Numbered from the stretch's first letter, positions 33,884 to 43,769 are shown. The stretch: 64,000 nt of DNA from Pelagimonas sp050633425 (GCF_050633425.1 NZ_JBOEGM010000020.1:1-64000), one strand, 5' to 3'. Numbers and translations are program-made. The notes: generated from the letters alone by a model not told the origin.

Positions 33884-34888
33884 TTATGCCGCCCCTTGTG
33901 CCGGAGATTGGATGTCATTGATCCGGCCCAAGGCGGCCAGCGCTTCTTGTTCTAAGTGATCGAAAATTTCGGCCATGGGGGTGACCGCATTGGCCAACCC
34001 CAAAGCATGCCCCGCCGACAATAGCCCCTTGGATACATCCCCGGTTTCATAGGCCTTGCGCCCGATTTTGCCCGATACCAATGGCATCAATTCGGAGATT
34101 GTGACCCCAGGATTGTCAGTTTCCAGTTGGGTCACGGCCTCGGTGGTTTCATTGGCCAAGGTCCGAACCGTATTGCGCACGGATGACATAGTCAGAGCGG
34201 TGTCACGTTCCGACGCGTGGGCGATGGCGTGTTTGTAATTGGGATGCGCGTTGATTTCTTCAGCCACCAAAAGCCGGGTTCCCATGACAACGCCCGCCGC
34301 CCCCATCGCCAAGGCCGCAACGATTTGCGATCCGTGGCCAACACCTCCTCCGATCAAAAAGGGAATGTCCAGATCACGCCCGGCCATGGCGGCGTTTACA
34401 AAGCTGCCGATCATATCCAGTCCGGGATGACCTCCGCATTCCGCCCCTACAATTGCCACCATATCAACACCGACGGATTGCGCCTTGAGCGCGTATCGCA
34501 CAGCCGGCACCTTGTGGATCACCGTCAATCCGAGTTCGCGCAACAACGGCATATAGGGTTCGGGGTTGCGGCCCGATGTTTCGATGACCTTGACCCCTTC
34601 TTCTGCAGCGATCCGAAACACGGTGTCCGTGCGATCTCCGGGCACAAGTTTGGGCAACATCGAGACGTTGACGCCAAAGGCCTTGCCTGCGCATAAATCC
34701 CGCGCTCTTGAGATTTCGCAACGCAGCGCATCGTCTTCTGGGAAACTGGCAGCCGTCAGAAACCCGATGCCCCCGGCATGGGCCGCCGCCGCCACGTAAT
34801 CAGCATCAGCAAGCCACATAAGCCCCCCCGCCAAAACCGGAAGCCGCAGGCCAAAACGACGGGTCAGCTCGGTGTTCAAAACGGTCAT
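33884..34888 (-). CDS. Nitronate monooxygenase-like FMN protein
   Basis: A 334-residue TIM-barrel flavoprotein of the 2-nitropropane dioxygenase family. Motifs: PVLAGGLMWLADADYVAAAAHAGGIGFL, VIHKVPAVRYALKAQSVGVDMVAIVGAECGGHPG, and the FMN phosphate-binding FLIGGGVGHGSQIVAALAMGAAGVVMGTR. Within acyl-CoA operons, members of this family may act as enoyl reductases or other FMN oxidoreductases and not on nitro compounds. Overlaps the upstream hydratase gene (ATGA). Confidence 0.85.
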   Translation of the reverse strand: MTVLNTELTRRFGLRLPVLAGGLMWLADADYVAAAAHAGGIGFLTAASFPEDDALRCEISRARDLCAGKAFGVNVSMLPKLVPGDRTDTVFRIAAEEGVKVIETSGRNPEPYMPLLRELGLTVIHKVPAVRYALKAQSVGVDMVAIVGAECGGHPGLDMIGSFVNAAMAGRDLDIPFLIGGGVGHGSQIVAALAMGAAGVVMGTRLLVAEEINAHPNYKHAIAHASERDTALTMSSVRNTVRTLANETTEAVTQLETDNPGVTISELMPLVSGKIGRKAYETGDVSKGLLSAGHALGLANAVTPMAEIFDHLEQEALAALGRINDIQSPAQGAA

Positions 34889-35652
34889 GTGGGAAACTCT
34901 GCTTTGCGTTTTTCCGTAAAGGCAGAAATGCCTTCAGCGGCTTCTGGTCCGGCCTGCGCGTCGACCATAAATTCCGCTTCTCGGTCGAGCTGATCAAGCA
35001 GGCTCGTATCACTCGCATATGTGATCAAGTGGCGGATGCGGGCCTGTGCCTGAGCGGGTCCTTGGGCTAACTCTTGGGCCAACGCCAGCGCCCCATCCAG
35101 AGCCTGACCTTGTGGGGTCAATTGATTGATGACACCGTGATCTGCAAGATGTCGCGCAGGGATCGGACGCCCCAAAAGGCAGGCTTCCATTGCCATTTGA
35201 CGCGGGAGAAGCCGCGATAAGGCATGGGTCAATCCGCCATCGGGGGTCAGCCCGGCTTTGACATAGGCGGCTGTGAACTCCGCGCCTTCGCTTGCCACGA
35301 TCAAATCGCAGGCCAGTGTCAAAGACACCCCGGCCCCTGCGGCCCCACCTTCTATGGCTGCGATGATCGGCACCGGGCTCTTGGCCATTGCGCGTATCAC
35401 ACCATGCAATATCTCCACCTTGCTGCGCCGCGCATCCGGTGCCAATGCGGCACGGGTTGCCAAAACGCGCAGGTCGCCCCCTGCGCAAAAGAACGCACCG
35501 CCGGTCAAAATGATGCATCTGATGTCTGGCGCAGAGGCCATATCAATGGCGTCACTCACAGATTGATAGAGCTCTGGCGTGATGGCACCGCGTTTGGCGC
35601 TGGTGTTGTGAACGATCAGGGCGAGGCCCCGCTGTTCAAGCCGAACGCTCAT
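34885..35652 (-). CDS. Enoyl-CoA hydratase/isomerase family protein, isomerase-like active site
   Basis: A 255-residue crotonase-fold protein. The oxyanion-hole segments FFCAGGDLRVLA and AAIEGGAAGAGVSLTLACDL are present. At the catalytic position it reads AYVKAGLTPDGGLTHAL, without the two glutamates of true hydratases but with the Asp seen in PaaG/Eci-type isomerases. So a double-bond isomerase (or PaaG-like) role is more likely, especially as the fused protein at 39068 has a hydratase domain with both glutamates. Coupled by ATGA overlaps on both sides. Confidence 0.85.
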   Translation of the reverse strand: MSVRLEQRGLALIVHNTSAKRGAITPELYQSVSDAIDMASAPDIRCIILTGGAFFCAGGDLRVLATRAALAPDARRSKVEILHGVIRAMAKSPVPIIAAIEGGAAGAGVSLTLACDLIVASEGAEFTAAYVKAGLTPDGGLTHALSRLLPRQMAMEACLLGRPIPARHLADHGVINQLTPQGQALDGALALAQELAQGPAQAQARIRHLITYASDTSLLDQLDREAEFMVDAQAGPEAAEGISAFTEKRKAEFPT

Positions 35653-36692
35653 GCCGCGCCCAGCGCGATGAACCGTTCCAGATGATGGTCAGTGTCTCCA
35701 AAACGGTGATCGGCCATGGTGATCCGTTTGGCATAGCGTCCAAGGGCGTATTCCTCGGTCATACCGATGCCGCCGTGCAGTTGAATGCATTCTTCCGCCA
35801 CCAAACGACCCGACCGACCGATCAGGTTTTTCGCAGCACATATGTGGCGATTCCGAAGCGGCGCATCATCCTCCAGATGTTCGGCTGCCAAAATGACCAT
35901 CGACCGAGCTTGTTCAATCGCGATCATGACATCCACCAACCGATGGGATAAAGCCTGAAAACTGCCGATTGGGCGGCCAAATTGTTTGCGTGTTGTCAGG
36001 TAGTCCTGGGTCATGGCAACAGCGACGTCCATCGCCCCCAAGCAATGCGCAGATTCAGCCAAGGTGGCAGCGGCCATCGCCTGAGACAGTGTCGAAAAGC
36101 CTTCGGAGATCAAAAGCGTTGCAGGGGTGTTGGTCAGCGAGACCTGCGCTGCACGCCCACCTTGGGCGATGTCATAGCCTTGCATTTGCAGCCCCGGCGC
36201 ATCGCGCGCCACCAACCACAGGCCAATCCCTTCTTCGGCTTCGGCCGTGCCGGAATGACGGGCAGATACAATCAGGGCGTCGGCGGTCTCAGCCCCAACC
36301 ACGACAGATTTCTCACCTGTCAGACAGTCGCCTAGGGCCCGAGTTTCAACCCAATTGAGATCGTAACGCGCTGCAAGTTCACCATGCGCAAGCGCCAGTT
36401 TTTCTGACCCGCTCATGAGCGGCCCAACATCTCGGCCCGCCGCAGCCAGAACCAGCCCCGGCAACAAAGCATTGTCAATCAGAGGCAGGTCCAAGTCTGC
36501 GCGGCCCAATTCTTCGAACACCACAGCAAGGTCGAACCCCGCGCCACCAAACCCGCCCTGTTCTTCGCGGAACAAGGCCCCAATCACGCCCAATTCGGCA
36601 AGCTCGGTCCAAACATCACCCTGTGCAGCCGACAAAAAGCGCCGCAACGTGTCTTGGAGCATCTGCCGTTCTTCGGTCAGCTCAAAATTCAT
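35649..36692 (-). CDS. Acyl-CoA dehydrogenase, short subunit (PimD-like)
   Basis: A 347-residue acyl-CoA dehydrogenase, shorter than the usual 380-400. The C-terminal domain has the flavin-binding RKQFGRPIGSFQALSHRLVDV and QLHGGIGMTEEYALGRYAKRI. The central beta domain is divergent and lacks a clear SEP-type signature. In the pim operon a large and a small dehydrogenase gene sit side by side and form one enzyme, and the same layout occurs here with the gene at 36689. Overlaps both neighbours. Confidence 0.87.
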   Translation of the reverse strand: MNFELTEERQMLQDTLRRFLSAAQGDVWTELAELGVIGALFREEQGGFGGAGFDLAVVFEELGRADLDLPLIDNALLPGLVLAAAGRDVGPLMSGSEKLALAHGELAARYDLNWVETRALGDCLTGEKSVVVGAETADALIVSARHSGTAEAEEGIGLWLVARDAPGLQMQGYDIAQGGRAAQVSLTNTPATLLISEGFSTLSQAMAAATLAESAHCLGAMDVAVAMTQDYLTTRKQFGRPIGSFQALSHRLVDVMIAIEQARSMVILAAEHLEDDAPLRNRHICAAKNLIGRSGRLVAEECIQLHGGIGMTEEYALGRYAKRITMADHRFGDTDHHLERFIALGAA

Positions 36693-37885
36693 GTCGCATC
36701 CCTCATCATTTGTTTGGCATAGATTTCGCGTTGGATTTCGTTGGACCCGCCGAAAATCGACAGCTTGCGATTGTTGAAATAGCTCGCGGCAACGGCCCCC
36801 GCATCCAGCGGATCAGGCAAAGGCGCGTTGCCATCCACAGCGTCAGAGGCAAATGGCATGGCAAGAGGACCAACCGCCCGGCGCGCCAGATCGGTGATTT
36901 CTTGGCGAATTTGTGTGCCCTTAATTTTGAGCAAGGAGCTTTCGATACCCGGAGCCTGCCCCGATGCGGCTTTGGACACGATGCGCAGATTGGTGGTCGA
37001 CATGGCCATCAAATCAATCTCAACCTGCGCCACCCGAGCGGCGAAATGTGGATTTTCGATCAAGGGCCGACCGCCCGAAAGTGCCCGGCTCGAAATGCGT
37101 TTCACCATATCAAGACCCGCCCGGCTAAATCCAACACCGGCGATATTGGTGCGCTCATGGGTCAACAGGTATTTGGCATAGGTCCAGCCTTTGTTTTCCT
37201 CGCCAACAAGGTTTTCAACCGGCACGCGCACGTCAGTGAACCAGACCTCATTGACCTCTGCGCCACCGTCAATCAGGGTGATCGGCCGCACCTCAACCCC
37301 CGGTGTGTTCATGTCGATCAACAAGAAGGAGATGCCCTCCTGTTTTTTGGCATCCGGGTCCGTTCGCACGAGGCAAAAGATCATGTTGGCGTGCTGACCA
37401 AGGGTGGTCCAGGTCTTTTGACCTGTCACGACATAGTGGTCACCGTCCCGCACGGCGCGGGTTTTTAACGCGGCCAAATCACTTCCGGCACCGGGTTCGG
37501 AATAGCCCTGACACCACCAATCCTCGCCACTCAGAATGCGCGGCAGCCAATAGTCTTGCTGGGCCTCAGAGCCGAAGTTTTGCAAGACAGGTGCCAGCAT
37601 CGCAAGGCCAAACGGAACCACGCGCGGCGCATAGGCCATCGCGCATTCTTCCTCAAAAATATGGCGCTGAACCACACCCCATTCGGCTCCACCAAAGCGC
37701 TGTGGCCAATTGGGTGCCAGCCAGCCGCGCTTGTTCAGCTCAGCGTGCCAAAACTCATGATCATCCTTGCTCAACCCCTTATTAAGGCGTACTTTATCCG
37801 ACAGTGTTTCGGGCAGTTTCTCTGCCAAAAAGGCCTTGACCTCTGCGCGAAACGCCGTGTCATCGGCGGTGAAACTCAGATCCAT
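36689..37885 (-). CDS. Acyl-CoA dehydrogenase, large subunit (PimC-like)
   Basis: A 398-residue acyl-CoA dehydrogenase. Motifs: WLAPNWPQRFGGAEWG, GYSEPGAGSDLAALKTRA, VTGQKTWTTLGQHANMIFCLVRTD and the C-terminal IFGGSNEIQREIYAKQMM. The frame extends upstream, but ATG 37885 (MDLSFTADDTAFRAEVKAFL) is the family start and lies 13 bases after the thiolase stop. It resembles the pimeloyl-CoA dehydrogenase large subunit by recollection and probably pairs with the next gene. Confidence 0.88.
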   Translation of the reverse strand: MDLSFTADDTAFRAEVKAFLAEKLPETLSDKVRLNKGLSKDDHEFWHAELNKRGWLAPNWPQRFGGAEWGVVQRHIFEEECAMAYAPRVVPFGLAMLAPVLQNFGSEAQQDYWLPRILSGEDWWCQGYSEPGAGSDLAALKTRAVRDGDHYVVTGQKTWTTLGQHANMIFCLVRTDPDAKKQEGISFLLIDMNTPGVEVRPITLIDGGAEVNEVWFTDVRVPVENLVGEENKGWTYAKYLLTHERTNIAGVGFSRAGLDMVKRISSRALSGGRPLIENPHFAARVAQVEIDLMAMSTTNLRIVSKAASGQAPGIESSLLKIKGTQIRQEITDLARRAVGPLAMPFASDAVDGNAPLPDPLDAGAVAASYFNNRKLSIFGGSNEIQREIYAKQMMRDAT

Positions 37886-37898
37886 ATCCTGCGGCCCC

Positions 37899-39071
37899 TC
37901 AGTAAATTTCAAACAGGCCAGCAGCACCCATACCGCCTGCGATACACATGCTGACAACGCCCAGTTTTGCGCCCCGCCGCTGCCCTTCATGCAAGAGATG
38001 ACCCGCCAGCCGGGCCCCGGTCATGCCAAACGGGTGCCCGATTGCGATTGAGCCGCCGTTGACGTTCAATTTGTCCGGGTCAATGCCAAGACGGCGCTGG
38101 CAATAGAGCGCTTGGCTGGCAAAAGCTTCATTGATTTCCCAAAGGTCGATGTCTTGCACATTGAGCCCGTGACGTTCGAGCAATCGCGGCACAGCAAAGA
38201 CCGGCCCGATGCCCATTTCTTCAGGGCCACACCCCGCCACCGCAAAGCCCTTGAACGCGCCAAGCGGGTTTAACCCGCGCACTTCGGCCTCTTTGGCTTC
38301 CATCAAAATAAGCGCCGCCGCACCATCCGAGAGCTGTGAGGCATTGCCCGCAGTCACACAGCCCCCTTCGCGGACCGGAGCGAGACCAGCCAGCCCCTCC
38401 AATGTCGTTGTCGGACGATTGCACTCATCTTTGTCGACGATCGCGGCGCGCTCAGACACCTCACCGGTTTCGCGATCCTTGACTGACATAACCGTCTGCA
38501 TTTCAAGGATTTCGTTGGCAAACAAACCGGCATTTTGGGCGGCTGCAATCCGCTGTTGCGACACAAGACTAAAGGCATCCTGATCTTCACGACTCACATC
38601 GTAGCGCGCGCCAACAAGATCGGCTGTTTCGATCATCGAATGATAGACTTCGGGCATGTTGGCCGCCAATCCCGGTTCGGGAACCCGCCGGGTTTTGGGC
38701 TGGATCAGGCTGATGCTTTCGACGCCCCCCGCGACCTGCGCCCCTGCCCCGTCTTGGGTGATCGCATTGGCCGCCGTCGCCACAGCCTGAAGGCCAGAGG
38801 CACAAAAACGGCTGACGGTTTGACCTGCGGATGTCTTGGTGAGACCAGCCAAAAGCCCGGATTGCCGCGCAATATTGCCGCCGGTTTCGCCCTCGGGATA
38901 GCCACAGCCAATCACCACATCTTCGATACAATCGGCGGGCAGACCGGTTCGATCCATCAACCCTTTGATCACATGCGCCGTCATTGTTGCGCCATGGGTC
39001 TGATTAAACGATCCGCGAAAAGATTTTGCGAGCCCGGTCCGGGCTGCATCCACGATCACCGCCTGTTTCAT
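37899..39071 (-). CDS. Acetyl-CoA acyltransferase (beta-ketothiolase)
   Basis: A 390-residue thiolase. The acyl-accepting Cys lies in SRFCASGLQAVATA, the catalytic His in NVNGGSIAIGHPFGMTGAR, and the second Cys in VSMCIAGGMGAAGLFEIY. It cleaves 3-oxoacyl-CoA to acetyl-CoA and a shortened acyl-CoA, the last step of a beta-oxidation turn. Start overlaps the end of the fused fadB-like gene (ATGA). Confidence 0.93.
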   Translation of the reverse strand: MKQAVIVDAARTGLAKSFRGSFNQTHGATMTAHVIKGLMDRTGLPADCIEDVVIGCGYPEGETGGNIARQSGLLAGLTKTSAGQTVSRFCASGLQAVATAANAITQDGAGAQVAGGVESISLIQPKTRRVPEPGLAANMPEVYHSMIETADLVGARYDVSREDQDAFSLVSQQRIAAAQNAGLFANEILEMQTVMSVKDRETGEVSERAAIVDKDECNRPTTTLEGLAGLAPVREGGCVTAGNASQLSDGAAALILMEAKEAEVRGLNPLGAFKGFAVAGCGPEEMGIGPVFAVPRLLERHGLNVQDIDLWEINEAFASQALYCQRRLGIDPDKLNVNGGSIAIGHPFGMTGARLAGHLLHEGQRRGAKLGVVSMCIAGGMGAAGLFEIY

Positions 39072-41149
39072 TGCGCTGCTTCCTTGTTCAGATCATCAAA
39101 CGTGCGGCCCTCGGCGACCAGCTGCACCAAAAGCGGCGCGGGTTGCCAAAAGAACGCGTCCTCTTGGGCAAAGCTTTGAATGTCAGCCAAAAGCTCGGGC
39201 AAACCTTGCATATCGGCCCATTTGAGAGGCCCGCCATGAAAGCGCGGAAAGCCATAACCCATCAGCGACACCATATCGACGTCGAGCGGACGGCGCGCGA
39301 TGCCCTCACCGACAATCTTGGCGGCTTCATTGACCATGGCCGCCATGTAGCGGCGCAAAATTTCTGCGTCTGAAAACGCGCGCGGGGTTATTCCCAGCTC
39401 GGTCCGCTCGGCCTCGACCAGTTGCATGACATCGGGGTTTTCGACCTTACTGCGGCCTTCGTAGATGTAATACCCACGCCCGGTCTTTTGGCCGTAATCG
39501 CCCTTTTCACAGATTTTGTCCGCATAAGTCGGAACGCGCTCTTGCGGATCACGCAAAGGAGCCAGACGTTTGCGGTTTGCCCAGCCAATATCAAGACCGG
39601 CCAGATCGCTCACCGCAAAGAGCCCCATCGCAAAGCCGAACTTTTCGAGCACACGGTCGATTTGATAGGGTGAGGCCCCATCGAGCACCATGTGATCGGC
39701 ACAACTGCGATAGGTGAACATCATTCGGTTGCCGATAAACCCGTCGCACACGCCCGAGCGGACCGAGGTCTTACCAAGCCGTTTGCCAAGCGCGAACCCC
39801 GTCGCAACCACATCCGGTGCGGTTTGGGCCCCGACAACAACTTCGAGCAGTTTCATCACATGCGCCGGGCTAAAGAAATGCAAGCCAATGACATCCGCCG
39901 GGCGCGACGTGGAGGCTGCGATTTCGTCAAGATCGAGATAGGAGGTGTTTGAGGCCAAGATAGCGCCCGGTTTCGCCACCTGATCGAGTTTGGCAAACAC
40001 CTGTTTTTTGATGTCCATATCTTCGAACACCGCTTCGATGATCAGGTCAGTTTGCGACAATGCCTCGTAATCAGTGGCGCAACGCAGCGCTTCGTTCAGG
40101 ATTGCATCATGTTTGGCCTGGTCAATTTTGCCGCGTTTCAACGCCCCAGAGAGATTGCCCGCAATCCGATCTTTGGCAGCAGCGGCCCCCGCGTCGGTCA
40201 TTTCGATCAACACCACACAAAGCCCGGCCAACAGCGCCGCGGTTGCAATGCCCGCTCCCATTGTCCCGCCACCAATCACACCAATACTGGCAAGGTTCCG
40301 GGGGGTAATGCCATCCAGTTCGGGCAGTTTTCTAACCTGACGTTCACTGAAAAACGCATGGATCATGCCCTGGCGTTGATCGGTTTCGATCAGCTCCAAA
40401 AACAGGCGTCGTTCTTCCGCAAGTCCTTGATCAAAGGGCAGTGTCGACGCGTTTTGAACCGCATCTACCGCGACAACAGGTGAGATTTGGCCGCGCGCCT
40501 TTTTCGCGACGCCCGCCTTGGCACCTTCAAAGTCGATCAATTTGGGGGCCGGCATTTTACTAATGGGGCGTGTTTGGGCCCCTTGGGCGATCAGATTGCG
40601 CGCATAGTCCAGCCCAAGTTCAAGCGGGTCGCCCGCTTCGACCTTGTCGATCACCCCTAATTCCAACGCCTTGGCCGCATCAATCGGGCGGCCCGACGTA
40701 ATCAACGCTATGGCCTGTTCAGAGCCAATCACACGCGGCAAACGCTGGGTTCCGCCCGCGCCGGGGATGAGGCCAAGATGAACTTCGGGCAGGCCCATTT
40801 TGGCGGTCGGCACCGCAACGCGGTAGTGACACCCCAAGGCGACTTCCAATCCGCCACCAAGCGCCGTGCCATGCATCGCCGCAATCACGGGAATGGTCGA
40901 GGCTTCGATCAAATTACATAGGTCTGGCAAGCTAGGTTCTTGTAAAGGCTTACCAAACTCACGGATGTCGGCACCGGCAAACCACGTGCGCCCGCGCCCG
41001 TAAATAACAACGGCCTTTGCACCGTCGGCTTGTGCGCGGGTTATCCCATCTTGCAGGCCCAGCCGAACCGCATGGCCCAGCGCGTTGACCGGAGGGTTGT
41101 CTGCTGCCAAAACGGCGATGTCATCATGCAGCTCATAGTGAATTGTCAT
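39068..41149 (-). CDS. Bifunctional enoyl-CoA hydratase/3-hydroxyacyl-CoA dehydrogenase (FadB/PimF-like)
   Basis: A 693-residue fusion. Residues 1-190 are a crotonase-type hydratase with both catalytic glutamates (GTALGGGLEVALG and LPEVHLGLIPGAGGTQRLP). From about 290 there is an NAD-binding dehydrogenase (IGVIGGGTMGAGIATAALLAG, LASNTSYLDLDEIA, GLHFFSPAHVMKLLEVV), followed by two C-terminal helical domains. It supplies the middle two steps of beta-oxidation. It lies 11 bases downstream of the IclR gene and is coupled to the thiolase. PimF of R. palustris has the same architecture. Confidence 0.93.
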   Translation of the reverse strand: MTIHYELHDDIAVLAADNPPVNALGHAVRLGLQDGITRAQADGAKAVVIYGRGRTWFAGADIREFGKPLQEPSLPDLCNLIEASTIPVIAAMHGTALGGGLEVALGCHYRVAVPTAKMGLPEVHLGLIPGAGGTQRLPRVIGSEQAIALITSGRPIDAAKALELGVIDKVEAGDPLELGLDYARNLIAQGAQTRPISKMPAPKLIDFEGAKAGVAKKARGQISPVVAVDAVQNASTLPFDQGLAEERRLFLELIETDQRQGMIHAFFSERQVRKLPELDGITPRNLASIGVIGGGTMGAGIATAALLAGLCVVLIEMTDAGAAAAKDRIAGNLSGALKRGKIDQAKHDAILNEALRCATDYEALSQTDLIIEAVFEDMDIKKQVFAKLDQVAKPGAILASNTSYLDLDEIAASTSRPADVIGLHFFSPAHVMKLLEVVVGAQTAPDVVATGFALGKRLGKTSVRSGVCDGFIGNRMMFTYRSCADHMVLDGASPYQIDRVLEKFGFAMGLFAVSDLAGLDIGWANRKRLAPLRDPQERVPTYADKICEKGDYGQKTGRGYYIYEGRSKVENPDVMQLVEAERTELGITPRAFSDAEILRRYMAAMVNEAAKIVGEGIARRPLDVDMVSLMGYGFPRFHGGPLKWADMQGLPELLADIQSFAQEDAFFWQPAPLLVQLVAEGRTFDDLNKEAAQ

Positions 41150-41160
41150 GGCGTTCTTTT

Positions 41161-41922
41161 CTATAGTCCGAGTTGATCCAGCGCCCTGCGGCCGCCGGTT
41201 TTTAATTCGAGGTCGCGCATGCTATCGCGCAAGGCCGGGCCGACCTCGTTCAAAATGCGCTCATCCGTGAGTTCCTCCGGCGTCGCGCCGCAGCCAAATA
41301 CCACAGGCTCACCAAAGTTCGAGGCAAAGAAAGGGCGCGACACGGCATTGACCCTCTTGGAAAACCGAGCCGCCCCTTGAACAAACACAAACCCTTGCGA
41401 TGAGAGTTGGTCATGCGCAAATTGGCGTTGGTCCGTCAGGTCAGCGTCCGGCTCCATTGCGCTGAACTGCGCATCGCTCAACGCCGCCAAAAAGGCCTGC
41501 CCCGTGGAGGAGCGAGACATCGGCACACGGTTGCCGGTTTCCAGCCAAATTGACCCGGCATTGCGTGGCCGCCACGTGCGCACCAAGGTCATAGACCCAC
41601 CGTCGCGCACCGCCATCAAGACCAATGTTTGGGTCTTGTTGGCCAGTTCCTGCATCGGCGCGGCTGCCAGATCCATAAATGAGGCAGAGGCTTGCGCGAG
41701 GCTCGCCAAGGCCAAAGCCGACGGGCCAAGACGAAGCAAATTGCCGTTTTGGCTTAGATAGCCCAGCTCCTTAAGTGTATAGGTCAGCCGTGTGATCGTG
41801 GCCGCAGAGATGCCAGTGCGTTCAACAATCTGGCTATGGCTCAGCCCGTCGTCGCTGATCCGAAACGCCCGCAAAACAGAGAGGCCCCGCGCCAGAGTGT
41901 TGGCAAATTTTCGATCGGTCAT
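41161..41922 (-). CDS. IclR-family transcriptional regulator
   Basis: A 253-residue regulator. The N-terminal winged helix reads LARGLSVLRAFRISDDGLSHSQIVERTGISAATITRLTYTLKELGYL. The effector domain follows with GNRVPMSRSSTGQAFLAAL and the terminal LRDSMRDLE region. ATG 41922 has AAGGG 7-8 bases upstream; a GTG five codons earlier is less likely. Sitting between the TRAP genes and the beta-oxidation genes, it most likely controls this whole operon in response to the imported acid or its CoA ester. Confidence 0.88.
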   Translation of the reverse strand: MTDRKFANTLARGLSVLRAFRISDDGLSHSQIVERTGISAATITRLTYTLKELGYLSQNGNLLRLGPSALALASLAQASASFMDLAAAPMQELANKTQTLVLMAVRDGGSMTLVRTWRPRNAGSIWLETGNRVPMSRSSTGQAFLAALSDAQFSAMEPDADLTDQRQFAHDQLSSQGFVFVQGAARFSKRVNAVSRPFFASNFGEPVVFGCGATPEELTDERILNEVGPALRDSMRDLELKTGGRRALDQLGL

Positions 41923-41933
41923 TTTGCGGCCCT

Positions 41934-43271
41934 TCACATGCTGGTCGGTATGAGAAGAGAGATAACCGGGAACGCCATGATGAGCAAAAGCACGATGAAA
42001 TCGACGGACAAGAATCGTGCAATACCGGCAAAAATACGGTCCAGAGGCGCGTCTTTGCCAACCACACCGGCGATGACAAACACATTTAAGCCGACCGGCG
42101 GCGTGATCAAACCGATTTCAAGCAGCTTGACGATCACCACGCCAAACCAAATCAGGTCCAGACCATATCCTTCGACCAACGGAATGATCAGCGGCAGCGT
42201 CAAAACCATGATTCCGATAGGGTCCAGGAACATGCCCAACAGCAGATAGATCACCGCAATCGCCGCCATCAGCGCAAAAACCGACAGGTTTGCATCTGCC
42301 ACCATTCCGACCAGCTTGGGCGCGACCCCGGTCAAGGCAATGAAGGCCACAAAGATTTTCGCACTGGCGGCGATGATGAAAATGCCCGCGGTTTGGATGC
42401 AGGTTTCCTTGAGCGACTCCCAAAGCGACGGCCAGTTCAACTGCTTTTGGGCAAACCCAACGGCGATTGCAAAGCTGACTGAAACGGCTGCGGCCTCTGT
42501 TGCTGTAAAAATACCGCCGTAAATGCCCCCGACGATGACAACAAATAACAGCATCGCAGGCCATGCCTTGATCGCCGCTTGGGCTCTTTGAGCGCGGGTA
42601 TAAGTTAACCCTGAATCTGGAGCGATGCTTGGGTCATGGCGCACCCAGACGGCGACAACCAGAACAAACCCCGCAAGGGTCAGAAGCCCCGGAAGAACTC
42701 CCGCCAAAAACAGTTTGGACACCGATGTTTCGGTGAAAATTCCATAAATGATAAACAGCACAGATGGCGGAATGAGCGAGCCAAGTGTCCCCCCCGCTGC
42801 AACAGAGGCCGTGGCCAGCCGATTGTCATAGCCCATGCGCAGCATTTCCGGCGTACAAATCCGGCCCATTGTCGAGGCGCAGGCAATCGAGCTGCCAGTG
42901 ATGGCCGAAAACCCGCCACAGCCGACGATGGATGCCATAGCCACGCCACCACGCAAATTCGTCAACCAGACTTTGGCGGCTTCATAGATATTCGTCGTGA
43001 TTCCAGCACGATACGCGATATGGCCAAGCGCAACAAAAAGCGGGATCATCGACAAGTTGTAATTATGAACCAGATCAAAGGCGTTTGAAAACACCATGGA
43101 TGTGGTCGGTCGGATAGCCCGTTCTGGTGCAAAAGCCCCCGTTCGGGTTGCAAAAATCACAAAGGTGCCGATTGTTGACGCGCTGGCCAATGCAAAGGCA
43201 ATCGGCACGCGAATAGCCAGCATTCCAAGCACCGCCGAAAAGGCGATGAGGCCGATCAAAGCTCCATCCAT
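41934..43271 (-). CDS. dctM: TRAP transporter large membrane subunit DctM
   Basis: A 445-residue polytopic protein with about 12 membrane segments (AFSAVLGMLAIRVPIAFALA first). The family motif CGGFSAITGSSIACASTMGRICTPEMLRMGYD is near residues 133-164, and SLIPPSVLFIIYG follows. The frame extends upstream into dctQ, but ATG 43271 (MDGALIGLIAF) begins one base after the dctQ stop. It forms the sodium-coupled channel with DctQ and receives substrate from DctP. Confidence 0.92.
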   Translation of the reverse strand: MDGALIGLIAFSAVLGMLAIRVPIAFALASASTIGTFVIFATRTGAFAPERAIRPTTSMVFSNAFDLVHNYNLSMIPLFVALGHIAYRAGITTNIYEAAKVWLTNLRGGVAMASIVGCGGFSAITGSSIACASTMGRICTPEMLRMGYDNRLATASVAAGGTLGSLIPPSVLFIIYGIFTETSVSKLFLAGVLPGLLTLAGFVLVVAVWVRHDPSIAPDSGLTYTRAQRAQAAIKAWPAMLLFVVIVGGIYGGIFTATEAAAVSVSFAIAVGFAQKQLNWPSLWESLKETCIQTAGIFIIAASAKIFVAFIALTGVAPKLVGMVADANLSVFALMAAIAVIYLLLGMFLDPIGIMVLTLPLIIPLVEGYGLDLIWFGVVIVKLLEIGLITPPVGLNVFVIAGVVGKDAPLDRIFAGIARFLSVDFIVLLLIMAFPVISLLIPTSM

Positions 43272-43272
43272 G

Positions 43273-43755
43273 TTATTTCGCCTTTTTTTCGTGCAGGAAT
43301 GCCTGCGCATCTTCAATCAGAACCAGAAATAGACGCAGCCAACATGCTGACATCGCGACAAAAAATATCAAACGCCCGGGCCATTTCGGCAAAGATAAAT
43401 CACCGAAAAAGAAACTGCCTTTGGTCCAGGTCGCGACAAGCTCACGCCATCCCGCGTAGACCATCGGAGCCAATGCAACCAAGCCAATGACCCAACCAAT
43501 CAGAATGAGAAATTGCGTCACGCGGGGCGGCAACCGATTGGTAAGCACCTCGACGCAGACATGCGCACGGGCGGCTGTGACCGCGGCCAGCGGCAACAAA
43601 ATCCCGGCAACCATCAGCTCTCGTACAAGGACGACGCTGTCAGGAAGTGAGGTGCCGAATAAGCGCAAGACAACGTTTAACGTGATCATTGCGCCCATCA
43701 CCAGCACCGCCAGGGCCGCAAGCCCCAGCAGAATATTTTCAAAGCGTTTCAACAT
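43273..43755 (-). CDS. dctQ: TRAP transporter small membrane subunit DctQ
   Basis: A 160-residue membrane protein with four hydrophobic segments: ILLGLAALAVLVMGAMITLNVVLRLF, ELMVAGILLPLAAVTAA, FLILIGWVIGLVALAP and LIFFVAMSACWLRLFLVLI. The pattern with RAHVCVEVLTNRLPPR after the second segment is typical of DctQ. It is between dctP (14 bases) and dctM (1 base). Confidence 0.9.
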   Translation of the reverse strand: MLKRFENILLGLAALAVLVMGAMITLNVVLRLFGTSLPDSVVLVRELMVAGILLPLAAVTAARAHVCVEVLTNRLPPRVTQFLILIGWVIGLVALAPMVYAGWRELVATWTKGSFFFGDLSLPKWPGRLIFFVAMSACWLRLFLVLIEDAQAFLHEKKAK

Positions 43756-43769
43756 TTAACGCTGCCTTC

